From Trema orientale (lineage: Eukaryota > Streptophyta > Magnoliopsida > Rosales > Cannabaceae): 64,000 bases of DNA. This document shows, piece by piece, positions 1-13,576 of this stretch (positions are counted from its first letter, which is position 1; every line of letters starts with the position of its first letter). The stretch is from assembly GCA_002914845.1 (NCBI GenBank), contig JXTC01000037.1:969472-1033471 (forward strand), in the 5' to 3' direction. The translations under genes were made by a program, and so were the position numbers. The notes under the pieces are model-generated. The model was given only the letters and a program-made list of their open reading frames with translations. It was not told the DNA's origin and made no database searches.

Positions 1-1658
1 ATTTTGTAAGGTCTTACTAACTGAGTTGACATCAAATAGTATATCATACCAAATAGTCATATCTAATAAAAATTCAAAATTTTCTAACTCATACAATGCT
101 AAATATTTAGCTTCGCTTTCTATTTTAGGATCTTCACTAGTTTCAGCTAGTGCAAACAAAGCATCTCTTACTTTTGGAGCTTGAAACTTAATTACCTTAA
201 CACTTTCGACTTTCCCAATGTGTTTGTGACAATGATTTGACAGTCAAATTAGATATATTATGTTGTAGTATTTTCTATCGTTTTGGTGAAGAAGAGAATA
301 ATGTATATATATGTGGTAAAACTCCAAAAAATATTATAGCTCTAGAACAAGACGTCGCTACATCGCAAAGTACCAGATTAAGATTATGACAACCACAATG
401 TGTATAAAATGCTCTAACAATTATATCCAATAATCTTTTTTTTTTACACCTTATTGCTTCCCTTTCATGTTAGATCCATTATCATATCCTTGTCCTCTTA
501 TATCACTAATATCAAGTTCAAGATTTTTAATTGCATTTACAAGTTCCTTAAAAAGACCTTTTCCTAATGTATTATCTACTACTAGAAATTCTAAAAAATG
601 TTCTTCTACTTTTATGGGGCGTGTTGCAATATTTATGCATCTTAAAATAAGAGACATTTGTTCTTGATGACTTACATCTAGAGTACAATCAAGTATAACT
701 GAAAAATATTTTGTATCTTTAATTTTTTTAACTATTATATTTTTAACTTCAAGAGATAACATTTGTATTAACTCATTTTGGATATTATGCCTAAGATAAT
801 GATTATCAATTTCATCATCTTGTATATGTTGAATATGTTCTTGCATTATTGAATCAAATTCAGCAATTATTTCAATTAGACTAAAAAAATTTCTATTGCT
901 ATGTTGATATAACTTATCATTCGTTCCACGAAAAGCTAAATTATTTTTAGCTAAATTCTTTACAATAGCAATTATTCTTATTAGAACTTTTTTCCAGTGT
1001 TCCTTTTCCCTATTAATCTTTTCTTGAATATTTTTGTCAATTGTCTTATTCTTTGACAGTCTTAATTCTAAATCAATCCAAGCACTCACGTTCGTTATAT
1101 GCTCATTAGTTGTTTCATGACTTTTAAGTTTACTACTAAGATTTTTCCAATCATTGGATCCTTCGTTACTTAATTGACTTGTGCTATATTTTGTGTTAAA
1201 CAACTTACAACAAAAACAATATACTTTATTAAAATCTTTTGAATAAACCAACCATTTTCTATTATGTGTTTCTCCATTCGATAGTTTTCGTAATAATGTA
1301 TAGTAGAGAAATGCTTAGAATTTTCGTCTTTTTAAAAATTTATATTATTTTCTCGAATTGGACCTCTTTCTACTAATAAGTCTCTTAACTTACCATCAAT
1401 AATATTTTCCCATCTTCCCGGTTCAAAAATATTTAGGGGAATGCTATGTAATTTTTGATTAGGATCTTCAATTTCTTCATTTATTTTAGACTCTTTCACA
1501 TTTTCTTGACACTTTTCACTTATGTTTTCATCATTTTTATTACTTGAAAAAAAAATTATCAAGAGCACCTTTTTGAGATTCAATCAGTTTTTCTACTCTC
1601 TTTTTTTTTTTTTTTCCTTAAGTTTCTCATACCGGGATTCATATTTTCTATTAGACAT
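1..1658 (-). pseudogene. Decayed hAT-type transposase (TTF zinc finger / DUF4371), 3' part outside window
   Basis: Reading leftward from an ATG at 1658, the frames spell a typical plant TTF-type zinc-finger, DUF4371 (ZMYM1-like) hAT transposase. A Lys-rich start is followed by LIESQKGALD, a conserved LVERGPIR block near 1370, then KWLVYSKDFNKVYCFCCKLF (about 1265-1200, the zinc-finger cysteines), the NLAFRGTNDK block and the ISDIRGQGYDNGSNMKG block near 460. The 451-1251 stretch is open for 266 codons, but the 5' part lies in another frame, the poly-A run at 1600-1615 disturbs the start, and matches continue in broken frames to position 1. The family moves DNA by cut and paste in the nucleus. 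This copy is clearly inactive, and its C-terminal dimerisation domain would lie left of the window. Confidence 0.85.
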
Positions 1659-2369
1659 TCTAATTATTATTGATAATTAAACTACGTAGAAAATAAACAC
1701 CGTAATAATAAAATTACAAAAATATAATATCTTACAAAGAAAAACCACAAAACACAATAGAAAACATAATTACTAATTTAAATTTCACAAATAATGAAAT
1801 AAAATAAATAAATCAATTAAAGATTGAACGTAGAGGATGGAACTGGATGTAAAAAGCTTGGTTGATCCTCTTTTCCACCTTAAAAAAACTGATAGAATTT
1901 TGATATTATGATAGAACATAGAATGAGAGATAAAAAGAGTTAAAGAGATGAGATTAGAGAGTTAATAACTAATGAGATGAGTGAGAGCTTTTTTTTTGCT
2001 CTGCTGCTGCATAATACAGACTACAAGGGAGAATGAGCGAGTTTGAATGTTAGAGCCACACTAAGTCACTCACTCTCATTTTTTGTGAGTTTTGTATGGG
2101 TGTAAGGTTTTTTTTTTTTTTTTCGCTTAAAGTATGGGCTGAATGTTTTATGCAATTTTTTTTTTTTTTTAACATTAGGGTTGACAAAACATATTATATG
2201 AGTGTTATAGGTGTAGCTGCTGTAGCCACCTGTAGCCTTAAAAAACAATTATTACTGTGTGTGACCCACATGTTTTTTAAAGAAAAAAAAAAGACTTAAA
2301 TAGTTAAAGCTACTAAATGAAATAAGAAGCCTATTTATGTTAATTTTTCCCCTTCTAATGAGCCTTGCC
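1659..2369. other. AT-rich spacer, no gene seen
   Basis: AT-rich DNA with poly-T runs at about 2108-2123 and 2156-2170. Short open frames here are low-complexity and show no recognisable domain. It could contain the 5' terminal region of the hAT element, but no inverted end could be fixed. Confidence 0.5.
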
Positions 2370-2480
2370 TCTCAAAGGACCCTAGGCAATAGTCTTAGTG
2401 GCCTACCCTTGGAGCTGACCCTGGTTCGAATCCTGTAAGGACTTTGGCATAAACAAAATTGTAATAAATAACGTTCTCCG
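2370..2480 (+). repeat. tRNA-derived SINE-like fragment
   Basis: The stretch carries a pol III promoter-like pair: a box A-like TAGTCTTAGTGG near 2391 and a perfect box B-like GGTTCGAATCC near 2423, spaced as in tRNA genes. The flanks do not fold into a tRNA, and the block trails into A/T-rich DNA. This fits a plant tRNA-derived SINE or a tRNA relic; no target duplication was found. Confidence 0.45.
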
Positions 2481-2642
2481 AAGCTCTTAACAGAATTTTT
2501 TTTAGCCAAAAAATCATATGTACATATAAATGGAGCTAGCATAAGCTAGTATAATAAGTATTTTTTTTATTCACTATCGGTATGTACCAATTCGATAGTG
2601 AAAAATAATATATATTGTTCTAGTTCCCATATATATATATAT

Positions 2643-2847
2643 AGGGTTTGGTTTAAATGGTTACAACAATATTTATCCATGGATGGTTACAATGGTTTAA
2701 GCCGTTAGATCTATATCCTACGGTGGTGATTAGTTTGGTGGTTGGCCAAAAACATTTAATGCTGACCAAAAAAATTTAATGCTATCACTACTTTTTTAAG
2801 TACCCATCCATGGTCACAAAAAAATTGTAACCATTGAGAAGTCTTCC
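2643..2847. repeat. MITE-like repeat, copy 1 (copy 2 at 61859-62072)
   Basis: About 205 bp flanked on both sides by TA dinucleotide runs. A second diverged copy in the same orientation lies at 61859-62072. Both contain the block TTAGATYTATATCCTACRGT and end with imperfect inverted ends that share ATGGTTACAA. The short length, paired ends, TA-rich insertion context and multiple copies suggest a non-autonomous DNA transposon. Confidence 0.7.
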
Positions 2848-5375
2848 ATATATATATATCCTAAATTTTCTGTTAAATATAACTGCATCACCCATTGTAT
2901 TAGTCTCTTCGCCCATGGTAGCCTTCGAAAAATGATGGTTGTTTTAAAACCACAAATATTCAACCATTTCAGTGCTATCGGTTTTAGAGTATCAAAGAAA
3001 AGTAACGGTCCTTTAAACGAGTACTGAACTTGGCTCAACAGTGCACTATAGTACTATACTATTTCCAATTGACTTTATATGAAGAATATTTGACACATTA
3101 CACTTTATTATTATTATTATTTTCTATTTAGTCACTTAAAGATGACCATTAGTCACTTTTAAATTGACTGCATAACGGGTATAGAACATTTTCAATATTT
3201 GCTTATTCATTCAAAAATTATTTTTATAGACAAGCTCAAGCATATACTTTGATACATGTCTTCCATCTTACTATTGGAGCACTTCCACCTTCACTATATC
3301 CACTACAGCAACTCTGAACCGATTCTCAGCCTCTCAGAATGTTGTCTTCCTGAAAGTCATTCAAACGAGACCAAACAGACTCAGTTGACTACCAAGTAAC
3401 TCGCTCCTTCAGACTCAAAAAGTCATAACAACATAATCGCTCTGTTTGGAACTTGGATTTTACGGAAATTACGAGGAATTTCATTTTGTCTGGAAAAACA
3501 ATTTATGGAGCATGTGTTAAGGGATGATCAGAGTAATTCTGAAAGATTTAGATGATAATAAAAAGACTATAAACAAGAAAGTTCTGAAAATGAAACCTCA
3601 TAGGATTTTAGGAAAATATTTTCCCCTCTTTTTTTTCTCAGTACTTTTTCCCCACTAAAATCTATGTTCCAAACATAGCCTAAATGTTCTTTATCAACTT
3701 TCCAAATAGATGAAATGAAGATTGGAAAAGAAAAGAGAAATTGTGGAAACTTCTCGTAAATCACCTACTTTTTAAAACTCATTGCAAAATAAACCACTTA
3801 GTGGTTTGGAAAGTTTGTCGAGCATGATTGAATTATAACTTTAAAATGTTTTCGGAGTTTCTTCAAAGTTTCTAAACGGTCTATTTCACAAACCACCGGA
3901 AAGAAAAAGATCCTCCACTTTCAAGAAAGCGATGTAAACAAAAAAGGACTTTCTTTTATCAGTGACTTCAAGACGTACCTTTGCATCAAATAGGCATCCC
4001 TAGCTTTTCTTGATATCCAAAAAAAGCAAAGAGAGGTCAGACTGACAGACAGAAAATGCCATCGATAAATCTCTTTGACACACAGTCCCATCCACTCTCT
4101 GGTTTCTCTTACGGACAAGCCCTCCTCAATGAACGAAAGTTGCCCGCTCCTCCTCCGTTGCCACCTTCCCGAACATGTTGCCAAATGGTCATTCCAACTC
4201 TTTCATGAATTGGGTTTTCTTGGGCGGGAGGGGAGAGACTGGATGTAGGTAAAAGAAGGGGTAGGAGAAGAGAGGTACTGCGAATGTTCAGAAACTGTGG
4301 AAAGGTGTTTTTGAGCTCAAAAAGTGGGCACCCACTAAAGTAGGAAATAATTAAATAAATAATAAGAATCCGGTCAAACTGTTTTTGGGTTTTTTATGGA
4401 CACTACCGAAATCTTCTAAGGCCCCTTGAAGAGAAGCTTGTGCTGAACCTGGACTAAACTGAATCAATAATTTGTGTATGTACAATACAACTGCCAAGAA
4501 AACAGAAACAGGTTAGCGAAGATACTCACTAGAGTCATCTAGAGGTAAACTTTAACCAGTGTAGCACCACAAACCTTTATGTTAGTATGTAACACAGGCA
4601 CCTGCAATGAGAGCTACACACACTCTTTACAAATTATTTCCCAGCTATATTTACGTCGATTTATTCACTATCTGCATCTATTATGATAAACTAAGAAATC
4701 TCCCAACTGCAGTAACAGAGACTGAATAACACCCTGCACAATCATATAACCACAATTACTTCAGGAAAGGAAATGGAAGAAAGTAACTAAAATCTTTTGT
4801 CAACCAAAAGAAGACCAAGAAAAAGAAGTTTGAAAGAGAGAACAAAAGTAATGGCCTACCTAGGATTGCCATCTGTTACCCTCTATAAGTGATGTTAGTA
4901 GGGCAATTTATGATTTCTCTGTAAAGCTAAGATGGTTTATGCAACAGGCAGCTCCCAATCCTTGGGTTGTCGCCACCAGCATAGATAAGAAACAAACACC
5001 TATAATAAAATTGGGTCTGGCTTTTTATTCACGTTCACGAAACTCTTTAGTTCCTTCTTGATGAAGAAGATCAGCCTGATTCGAAAAAGCTGAAAATCAT
5101 TTCTGCAGAAGCCTTAATCAGTAATAGCACAAAACTGCCGCCGTAAAACTTCAAACAACCTTGGGGCACTGCAGTGCATGCCAGAAAGCTGATCTTCAGC
5201 ATAAAAAGAAAAATTTATGAACATGGACAGAGAGAGCCTTCATGACAGCCAGACCTAAAAAGAAGTTCACGTAATTCAAACAAAGAGATCAGGTCAGCCT
5301 CTTATCACTTCCTCGAGGCTTCACCAATTCATCTTTGCAAGTAAAAATCCACAACCACTTGAAGTCTTTTAGTGG
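2848..5375. other. Intergenic DNA and 3' flank of the CW zinc-finger gene
   Basis: No coding exon was recognised. The part from about 4400 to 5375 lies directly downstream of the CW-zinc-finger stop codon and probably holds its 3' UTR and polyadenylation region. The 87-codon minus-strand frame at 3921-4184 lies in a locally more GC-rich patch but shows no known domain or splice partner. Confidence 0.5.
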
Positions 5376-8300
5376 CTAATGGTCCATTGCAAGCCGTACC
5401 AAACGTAGTAATCCATCGACATCTTGGAAATTATAATCAAGAGCCCTCTTAGTGGAAGAGATAGCCTCCCCAGATTTGGCCTCTACCAAGTTTGCATTAC
5501 TAGCAGCTGCAAAAGCTACCTGTGATTTTCTTGAAGCTTCCATAGCAAAACTTACATCCTGTGCCTGCAAGTCATCATACTCTATTATAATATGCACATA
5601 TTATATGAGAAGCTGATTTTCTTCCATAGTGAACTACATTGTAAACTGAGCTTGACAAAGATGTTTTATAACATATAGAACATTTTGACCAATAACCAAA
5701 TATTCATAGTAAAGACGTGAAAAAAAGAAGCTATAATTTTAGGACAACCAATCGTCTTTCTTACTTTCCACAAATGTGTAGTCTTTCTTACTTTCCACAA
5801 ATGTGTAATACCTAGTAAACTTATTCCCTATCTTATTCTCAACAGTTTTTTGATGACAGTTGAACAATGATATATAACAAGTTAAAGCTTTCAGACAAAG
5901 TTCGTGTACTCACAAAATTGAGCAGCCTCACAAAGTTGGGACGGTTTCGGGCAGCAATAACATGGTTAGTGGCAACCTGGGGGGAGTTAACACCCTTAGG
6001 TAAGGCAACCTTGTCAGCTATTGTGTGGTTGTTTAAGTTATCAACATCAGAGGCAGAAGATGATGGAGATTCACCTGACAAAATGCAAGAACAAAGAATG
6101 GAGTTAAATCAACAAAGAAATGAAGACAATAAATTCAAGGGAAAAGAGAAGATACAAAAAAATGCGTAGCCATAATGAAAGAGAAAGTGTTTCTTCCTCT
6201 CCTTTCTTTATTTGAGATGGTTTCTTCCTCTCCTTTCAAAAATCTTTTATCGACGAATTTTTTGAATGCAGAATCAACTCCATTGTCGTCTATAATAGAT
6301 TCGTGGAGCTAAAAAAATTTCAATGATAGGCTGTAGTCTATGTACCAAAGGGGTCAAGTACTAGAACACAGAACACAGAATGCAGATTATTATTATTAGT
6401 ATTCCTACTACTACTATTATTACTATTTATTAGTACTATTATTGTTGTTGTTGGTATTGTTGTTGTCATTGTTATTATTATTATTATTGCAATTACTACT
6501 ATTATTACTGCTATTCATTATTAGTGTTATTTATCTTTTTGAAAATACGAACAAGAAAACACAATTACACAAATTATCCACACAACCAGACTAAAGGCAA
6601 GAACTCTTATACAACGATTCTCTTTAAGTCACTAGCAAAGCAAAGCAATACCCTTTCACTATTATAAAGGCCTCTGTATCACCAGGTTTGTTAGTAGAAA
6701 TTATAAGAAGTACAAATTCCAGAAAATCAAAGAGAAGGAGAAAGTTGCACGCAGTAGTATTATTAGTACAGTGACAACATACAAAGTAAACCAGCAGGCA
6801 GGATGCTTTGCCTCTACCATACAAGAATATATTTTCTAGATCATGAGTTTTATCAATTACCAAGAGGAACAACTTGGAGAGCTGTCTGCAACTCATGCCG
6901 ATCTCTGCTTGCACTGGCATGTAAAGAATAAATTACCCTCATGTATGCCACCTCCGTGCATTTGTAGGCCAGAGCAGCAGCAGCCATGTCTTTCGATTTC
7001 TCATATTCATGAGCACAAAACCTATAAACGTAAAAAGGATGAGCAAACAACAAAGGAAAAGACCTTTCAGTGATCTAAACTTTTAAAGAAAAAAGACAAC
7101 CACTGTGCTAGAACCCTAAAAGGCATAGTCAAGCAGGGTTATCATAACATCTATCAAGTGAAATAGCATATCATATTATCAATGGCATTTCCAAACCTCC
7201 TTCTTTGAGATAAATAAATAAATAAATAAACGTATAGACGATCGTCACTAACGTGATAAGACAAATTGAGTGGCAACTTGAAATACCAAACTCTGAATAT
7301 CATTAAATCTACTTGAATAAAATAAAAATCTGGAGTATATGTCAGAAGACTCAAAAGGCCAGCATACACTACAACTTACTCGCATAACTTAGCAGTTTCA
7401 CTATAGGTTTGTCGTGACCGAACCATCTCACTATGGTTTGCACTCTCACTGCTACCGGACTCCAACAGAGATGCTCCATAAAGAAACTTGAGGGCAGCTT
7501 CAAAGTAGAGCCTTGTCCTCTCATGATTTGAGCCGGAGCTCTGCCAAAAGACAGATATTATAGAGAAAAAAGAAAACAGCAAAACCTAAAAATGAAAAAT
7601 AATAATAATAAACAAAGGAAAAAAAGGAAAGATAAATAAATTATTATAACCTTCAGACGGTCAGCCATGTGTTTTAAATCCTTAGCTTCTTTTAAAGCAT
7701 TAGTAGCAGCATGGCTGGGAAGGTCCTTTCTAATTGGACTTGGGGCATCAAGATCTCTAGCCCTGTGTCCAGTCTTTGAAGGATGTCTTGAACCCATCTG
7801 CTGAGATCTATTCTGATTATCAGCCTTTCTGATCTGTTTTGGCACTTTTAGTGCGTTATTACCTTCAGAGGAGTCAACATGTAAAGTGTCCACTCCATTT
7901 CCTTTGTGGGTCCCAATAGCTGGCTCGGGGCAGCGATTCAGTGTATCACCCTGAGGTCCTCCAGAGGCCGGTAGGAGTACTGACCTCTCCCCACTGGAGA
8001 CTGTTTCCACTTGATCAGTTTTGTCAGAAACCAACCTCTTTGAAGACCTCTCATCATTGATGTCCGGCAATGCATTCTGCTGTGGGGTTGACACAGTATC
8101 CTTTCGGTAAGTTGCATCTACTTTAAGATCTACACCATCACGGCCTCCAACAATTGGCTGACTCTCTCTCTTACAATTCTCACCCGACGGTTTTCCTGTT
8201 ACATCTTTTCTACCATTGACAACTTTCTCCTCAATTTCATCAGACCTGACCCCAAACTTTTCCTGCATTTTACTTTTCCCCTCTCTAGATTTTATTTCAC

Positions 8301-11300
8301 CAGAAGGTGAGCAACCGTGCAGTTCACTGAAATCATCAGAACTTTTTACCTTGACTGTATCGAAATCAGATTTAAAGCTCCTATTCTTCTCCAACCTTGA
8401 AGAGGACCCCTTTGCAGACTTCCTTGAGCGAGACCCATTCACATGATAATGGTTTTCATTCTGTTTCTCTTCATCACCAAACTTACCCGAAGCCAGTTGT
8501 TTACTAGGATATTCAGTATCTTGGCCTATATTATCCAAAGCACCATTCACAGAATTGTGGTTTCTAATATCAGGAGAAGGCATAACCTGTCTTCTCGTTT
8601 TACTTTTTGACAGGTGACTAAAATCCCTTTCCCGAAAATCTTGCACAGAGGACTCAAGAGACCCGTGATAAGCCACAATGGACGCGTTGTCCTTTCTTTC
8701 TACATGAGTAAAATCATTCCCACCAAAATCTTCACCATCAGATGTTCTTTTTGGACTATGTATGGCAAAGTTCCCAACATGCTGAAGCTCATCTTTCCCT
8801 ATGACATCCCTACCTACTGATGTAAACTTATCTGGATTTGAAATTCTCATAGGTGATGATGACACTGATTCTACTGGAGAACCTTTTACTTCCTGAAAAC
8901 TGGATTTGGTTTTATGTGAACCAGAAACTTTGGAAGAACTAGAAGTGGCAGCCAAAGAAGCCTGTATAGGTCCCAAATCCGTTTTCGATGAATCCATACC
9001 ATCCAAATTCTGCTGATCTTTTGAATGACTACATTTTTTGTTTGTTCTACCATTGCCTTTGCTTGCACTAGACTCTTTTCCATCAGATCTAGATATTCTT
9101 GGCTTCTTTTCCTTCCTGTAGTCAGTGTCACTAAACTCCTCCTTCACAAAAGGCGTGCCATCGGGAAGATGTCGTCCTGTACTCGGGCAGGATCCATTCT
9201 GAAATTCCTTACTCTTCCTTTTTTTCATATTATCCCTATTGTCCAAAGAAACTTCAGCTTTAACTTTTGCTTTTGCAATGGGAACTTGTAGCTTGTCTTT
9301 CACATCAAATTTCGAGTCCTTGGAGGAAGAGCGGTTGGAGTATTTAGTTCGATCCTTCCCTGCTGAAGATGTTGGGAAACCACCGCTTGAGCTAGGGCCC
9401 ACCTTCCCAACTGCTCCGCTGTGATCTGATGCCCAACCTTCATCGATACTATTCTTTGCATCAGTCTTAAATTTCTTGGAAGCTCTAGAAGAATCTTGAT
9501 CAGAATCTCTTCGGCTTTTCGTCTTTAAATTTTTGGTATCACCTGATGTGTCATAAATTAGTTAATACATAGATACAAATAAAGGAGTTCTACAAGAACA
9601 AGGAATCTGCATAAAACAGAATACCTCCAAAAGCATGGGGCTCAACTTCTCTGTTCTTTTCTTTATACTTATGTTTCTGATTCTCCGTTATTAAGTCATT
9701 AGACTTGCTATACTGCTGAAAATCAGGATCATTGGCCAGAGGAGAATTGTTCACATCATTCAAACTTCTACTTTTCACTGATGCCTGCATATTTCTCTTC
9801 GTAGAGTTTGACAACTGAGTGGGACTATCTTTATTCACCAAATTTGACATTACTTTTAAACTATGCTTCTTCTTTCCACCGCTATCACGTGGATTTTGAT
9901 CAGGGTGCCTAAAATTAGCGAATGTGGTTCCCATGAAAAGTCCTCCAGGATTACTGTTAAGATTGGCTTGACTTTCAGGAAGAGGAGGCGGGTACATTTG
10001 AAGAAGAGCTTTTGTTGTTTCCTCCTCAGTAACACTACACCGATTCAATCCAGGCGGCCTACATTTTTATATAGAGATCAAGCTTCAGAGAGAGAGAGAG
10101 GAACCAACCAATATTAGAAACTTTAAAGTTGAGGAAATTACATGGAACATTATTCCATATAAGGTGATCCAATAATAAACAAAAAGACAAATTTTATAAG
10201 TAATGGCAGTAACATACAGAAAATGCGACCCAAATGAAACTTACAGCCAGTTAAGCATACTACACAGCCACTTCTCAGGTAGGTCGTCAGGATTGGTACC
10301 AGTTGGAAGAAGCCGCCACCTTTGACACTTGTCACAACAAACCCAATTTTCTTTTTCTTCATGCAACACAGGCACAGGAGGTCCTGGGGGAGGAGCTGCA
10401 TCAGAAAGGGGTCCATTCCCAGATCTTGGACTTGAAGCAGATAAAGGAAATGCCTCCGATGTTGATGCCTTCTCAATTTTCTTACCACTTCGTCTCTCCT
10501 TTGGTAAACCATTGATTGCAGAACTGCTCTTTGCAGACACATCAAATTCCCTCAACTTGTCTTCAGAAGGATTTGCTGACATGTCCATCGGGTTGTCTTC
10601 ATCCAGTTCTCCAAAGAAATCTTTGTATCTATCTGTATTTTTCACAAGATCCTTGCGTGACTTTACGTTTTCCGCTCCACTATTAGATGTATGATGGTCC
10701 ATGGTGTTACTCTTTTTTGTTTTGGGCATTGAAGAACTAGCCCTCAAGCTTTCTTTTGGTACCTCTGCAGCCAAGGTCCCTTGACTGCCCTTCGATTTTT
10801 TTTTCTCCCCAGGAACTGGATTCTCCTTCCCATGAGGTAATCTTGCATTCTCTTGTTCTTTGCAAGGAGTCTTCTTATTAACCTTTTGCTTCGAAAAATC
10901 CGTAGCTTCTGTATTTACTGTTTTCCTGGCCTTGGTGACAATTGAGTCAGATTTCATCACTTCATAAGTTTTCTCTCCTTTCTGCTCCCCTTCTTTATTT
11001 GGATGTACTGAAATCTCATTAGCAGATGTTTCTTTTACTTCTATCAAGCTCTTTACAGTTGAACTAGCCTTTTCCTTTTCAATCCATGCATCCTCTTGAA
11101 CAAATGTTGACTCCAATTGTTCTTCTGCGTGATCAGAAAAGATTTTGTCCTTTAAAACACTCTTGTTCACTTCTTTGCTCCTTTTCTTGTCACCAGAAGT
11201 CGAATACGAATTGGATAGAATCGGAAGCTTCAAGGTATTAGAAACAAGCTCCTCACAGGCTAATGCATCAAGATCTGGCTCCTTCCTCGAAAAATCTTGA

Positions 11301-13576
11301 ATTCGAGCATCCTTATCATTTCCACTCTTTGATTCTGCAGAATAATCATTTCTTTCAATTGATTTCACATTCTTTTCCCCTAATGCTTTCCCATTACTCT
11401 TCAAGGTGTCAGATCCATTTATTAAGCCTGAGCTTTCCACGGCACCCTTTGCAACAGGCACCCATCTACTCTCTTTTGGAAGTTTTTCCTTTTCCAATAA
11501 GCAAATGAGATCATCATGAAGAGGTGATAAAAGTAGACTTCCGTGAACTGGAAAGGATGTCATAATCTGGTCCACATCATAAAAAGAAACACCCAATGAT
11601 CACCTTAGCCACATTATGAACAAGAAGGGTACACGGATAATATTTCTAGAAGATGGTTCACCTGAAGAATGCTAGTTGGAGATTCAAATGGCGGACGCTC
11701 ATGAGATATCCCCTCGCTCTCAGAGGGGCTGTCATCCAATGAGGAAGATGGTGAATCATCAAGGCCAAGCCCACTGTAGATTGCTGCATTTTTTCGAGTC
11801 GACAAGTTATCAGAACCCACTTTTATCCTGACCTTCAGTGTTTTCTGATCTGATGCACTTGTAGGCTTCTTGTTTTTAGAGTCAAGTCTAGGTGCTAATT
11901 CTTCTGCACGAGCTGCTGGCATGCTTACTTCTTGTTTTCCCAACTCATTTATTGATGATGCCTTTAATGCAGGGAGTGAGGTGGAACTGGCAGAAGTGGG
12001 TCCACGTCCCCCAGACTGAGGTGCAGTTGAAGAAACTACAGAGTTGCAATGCCCCCCCTGGTATGATACATGGTAAACTCAAGTAAATAGAAACTTCATA
12101 TCATAAAATATATGGTGAAACATAATCCTCAATATATAATGAATACGTTAGTAGGGAAAATATATATATATATATATAATATACTGCAAATTAGTATGTA
12201 CCTCCAAGTGCAAGTTATTTGGAGATCTGGATGTGCTATAGCTCTGAACTTTTGGCGGAGTCCTATGAGACCAAACTGGAGAACGTTGATAGGTAGGTAA
12301 AAATGAACCATACCCACCAAATTTTGCCCCTATTGCAATAGGAAAAAATTTTCAAGTAACTAGTTACAAGAGGGAAAAAGCATTTTTAAAATAACACGGC
12401 TTGAGGCTAAAGGTCAATAGTTCAGCCATTTTTCAACTTACCCAAATTCTCTGCAGAAACCCCACCTTCAAAATCTTTTTGAAAGTGTCCCAGAACATCT
12501 TGAAGTTTCTCATCCTAGTACAACGTACAACAGTTCATAATACAAATCGCAGTACGTGAAAAGATAAAAGTCACAAAAAACAGATAGTGAGAGAATGCAC
12601 ACTGTATCACATTTTTACGAAACTTTGTTGTACATTTTCAGAACTTTTACCAAGAGCCACCACGCTTTAAGACTAATCAACATTTTGGGATAATGCCCTC
12701 AACCAACAAAACCAGCTCTAAAATTCTGAAAGGTCCCTCGGTGCATTTGATTTACAATACTAAATCTGATGGACCTTACTTTTAACACACTAATTTTACG
12801 TCCCCACAAAACTCAAGTGAAACTGAAAAGATAGCTCAAAACCTCCACGATCCTCAAAATATATTCCAAACCCTTCTTGCACAATTGTGCATTGAAGAAC
12901 GTGACCAAGGAATTTACAAGCTAATACTCTTTTATAACCATGTTGCAAACATTCTATAAGTCGTTTTCATACGCCCAGGAAATATATAAATAGAGCACAT
13001 CCTGATACTAAAAATTGAAATCAATCAAGCAGAAAGCATATAATAACTAGCTCACATCGATTAACTAAACTGATTTCTGAGAAGAACAATTTCCTACACG
13101 GTGGGTATCTACCAAATTCAATCATTTGAATTTTGTGGTGGGCAGCTGGGGGAGGTTCTAAGTTTCTGACATAGGTTATCAATGTGAAGCTGAAGTTTAA
13201 ACCCAAGTACAACAATTTAAAGTCCTTAAAACTGCTGATAATCGAATTAAGATTTGAACTATAACCAATATCCAGACTTGGATCTAAGGGCAAGAAAAGT
13301 CAACCCAAAAATTATAGCAAATTCTAAAACCAAATTCATGTAGAAGACCACAACTATTCCATACCGTAAAAGCATATAATACACAGATACAGATTCCCTT
13401 ACCAGATAAGAGTAAGCAATATCTGGATCGATGCTCGCATCGAAATCGTCGTTGTTCTGGTAGGAATGAGCCTCGCCTTCTTCCAGCTCAGTGTCCTCCA
13501 TATCTTCCCGACGGCTACCACCACCAAACCCTAACCCTAGCCCCTTCCTCCCATCCCTACTTCCCACCGAAATCAT
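5376..13576 (-). CDS. CW-type zinc-finger chromatin protein (plant CWZF family), 1696 aa
   Basis: Eleven exons join in phase: 13576-13403, 12514-12442, 12329-12202, 12057-11662, 11566-10245, 10058-9625, 9542-7651, 7540-7380, 7021-6861, 6074-5914 and 5564-5376, giving 1696 aa. The N-terminus carries the family block MEDTELEEGEAHSYQ and DPDIAYSYLDEKLQDVLGHF. A CW domain lies at about residues 663-705 (ENWVCCDKCQRWRLLP, then WLC, then GLNRC), with four candidate zinc-binding Cys at 668, 671, 692 and 705. The long middle is Ser/Lys-rich and low-complexity. The C-terminal quarter is a conserved helical region (RLYFEAALKFLYGASLLES, later MAAAALAYKCTEVAYMRV). CW domains are known to read histone H3K4 methylation, so a nuclear chromatin role is inferred; the exact target is unknown. 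The start is the first ATG before the conserved acidic block. The last acceptor could shift by 6 nt. Confidence 0.92.
5754..5807. repeat. 27-bp tandem duplication in intron 10 of the CW zinc-finger gene
   Basis: A 27-bp unit beginning GTCTTTCTTACTTTCC occurs twice, back to back and without mismatch. It lies between exons 10 and 11 and does not touch a splice site. Confidence 0.95.
6388..6535. repeat. Degenerate ATT/TTG trinucleotide microsatellite in intron
   Basis: About 150 bp made almost entirely of ATT, ACT, TTG and related triplets. It lies in intron 9 of the CW zinc-finger gene and is a likely source of length polymorphism. Confidence 0.9.

Noticed and set aside
3921..4184. Minus-strand frame of 87 codons in a more GC-rich patch
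   Set aside because: No domain, no convincing splice partner and no family resemblance.
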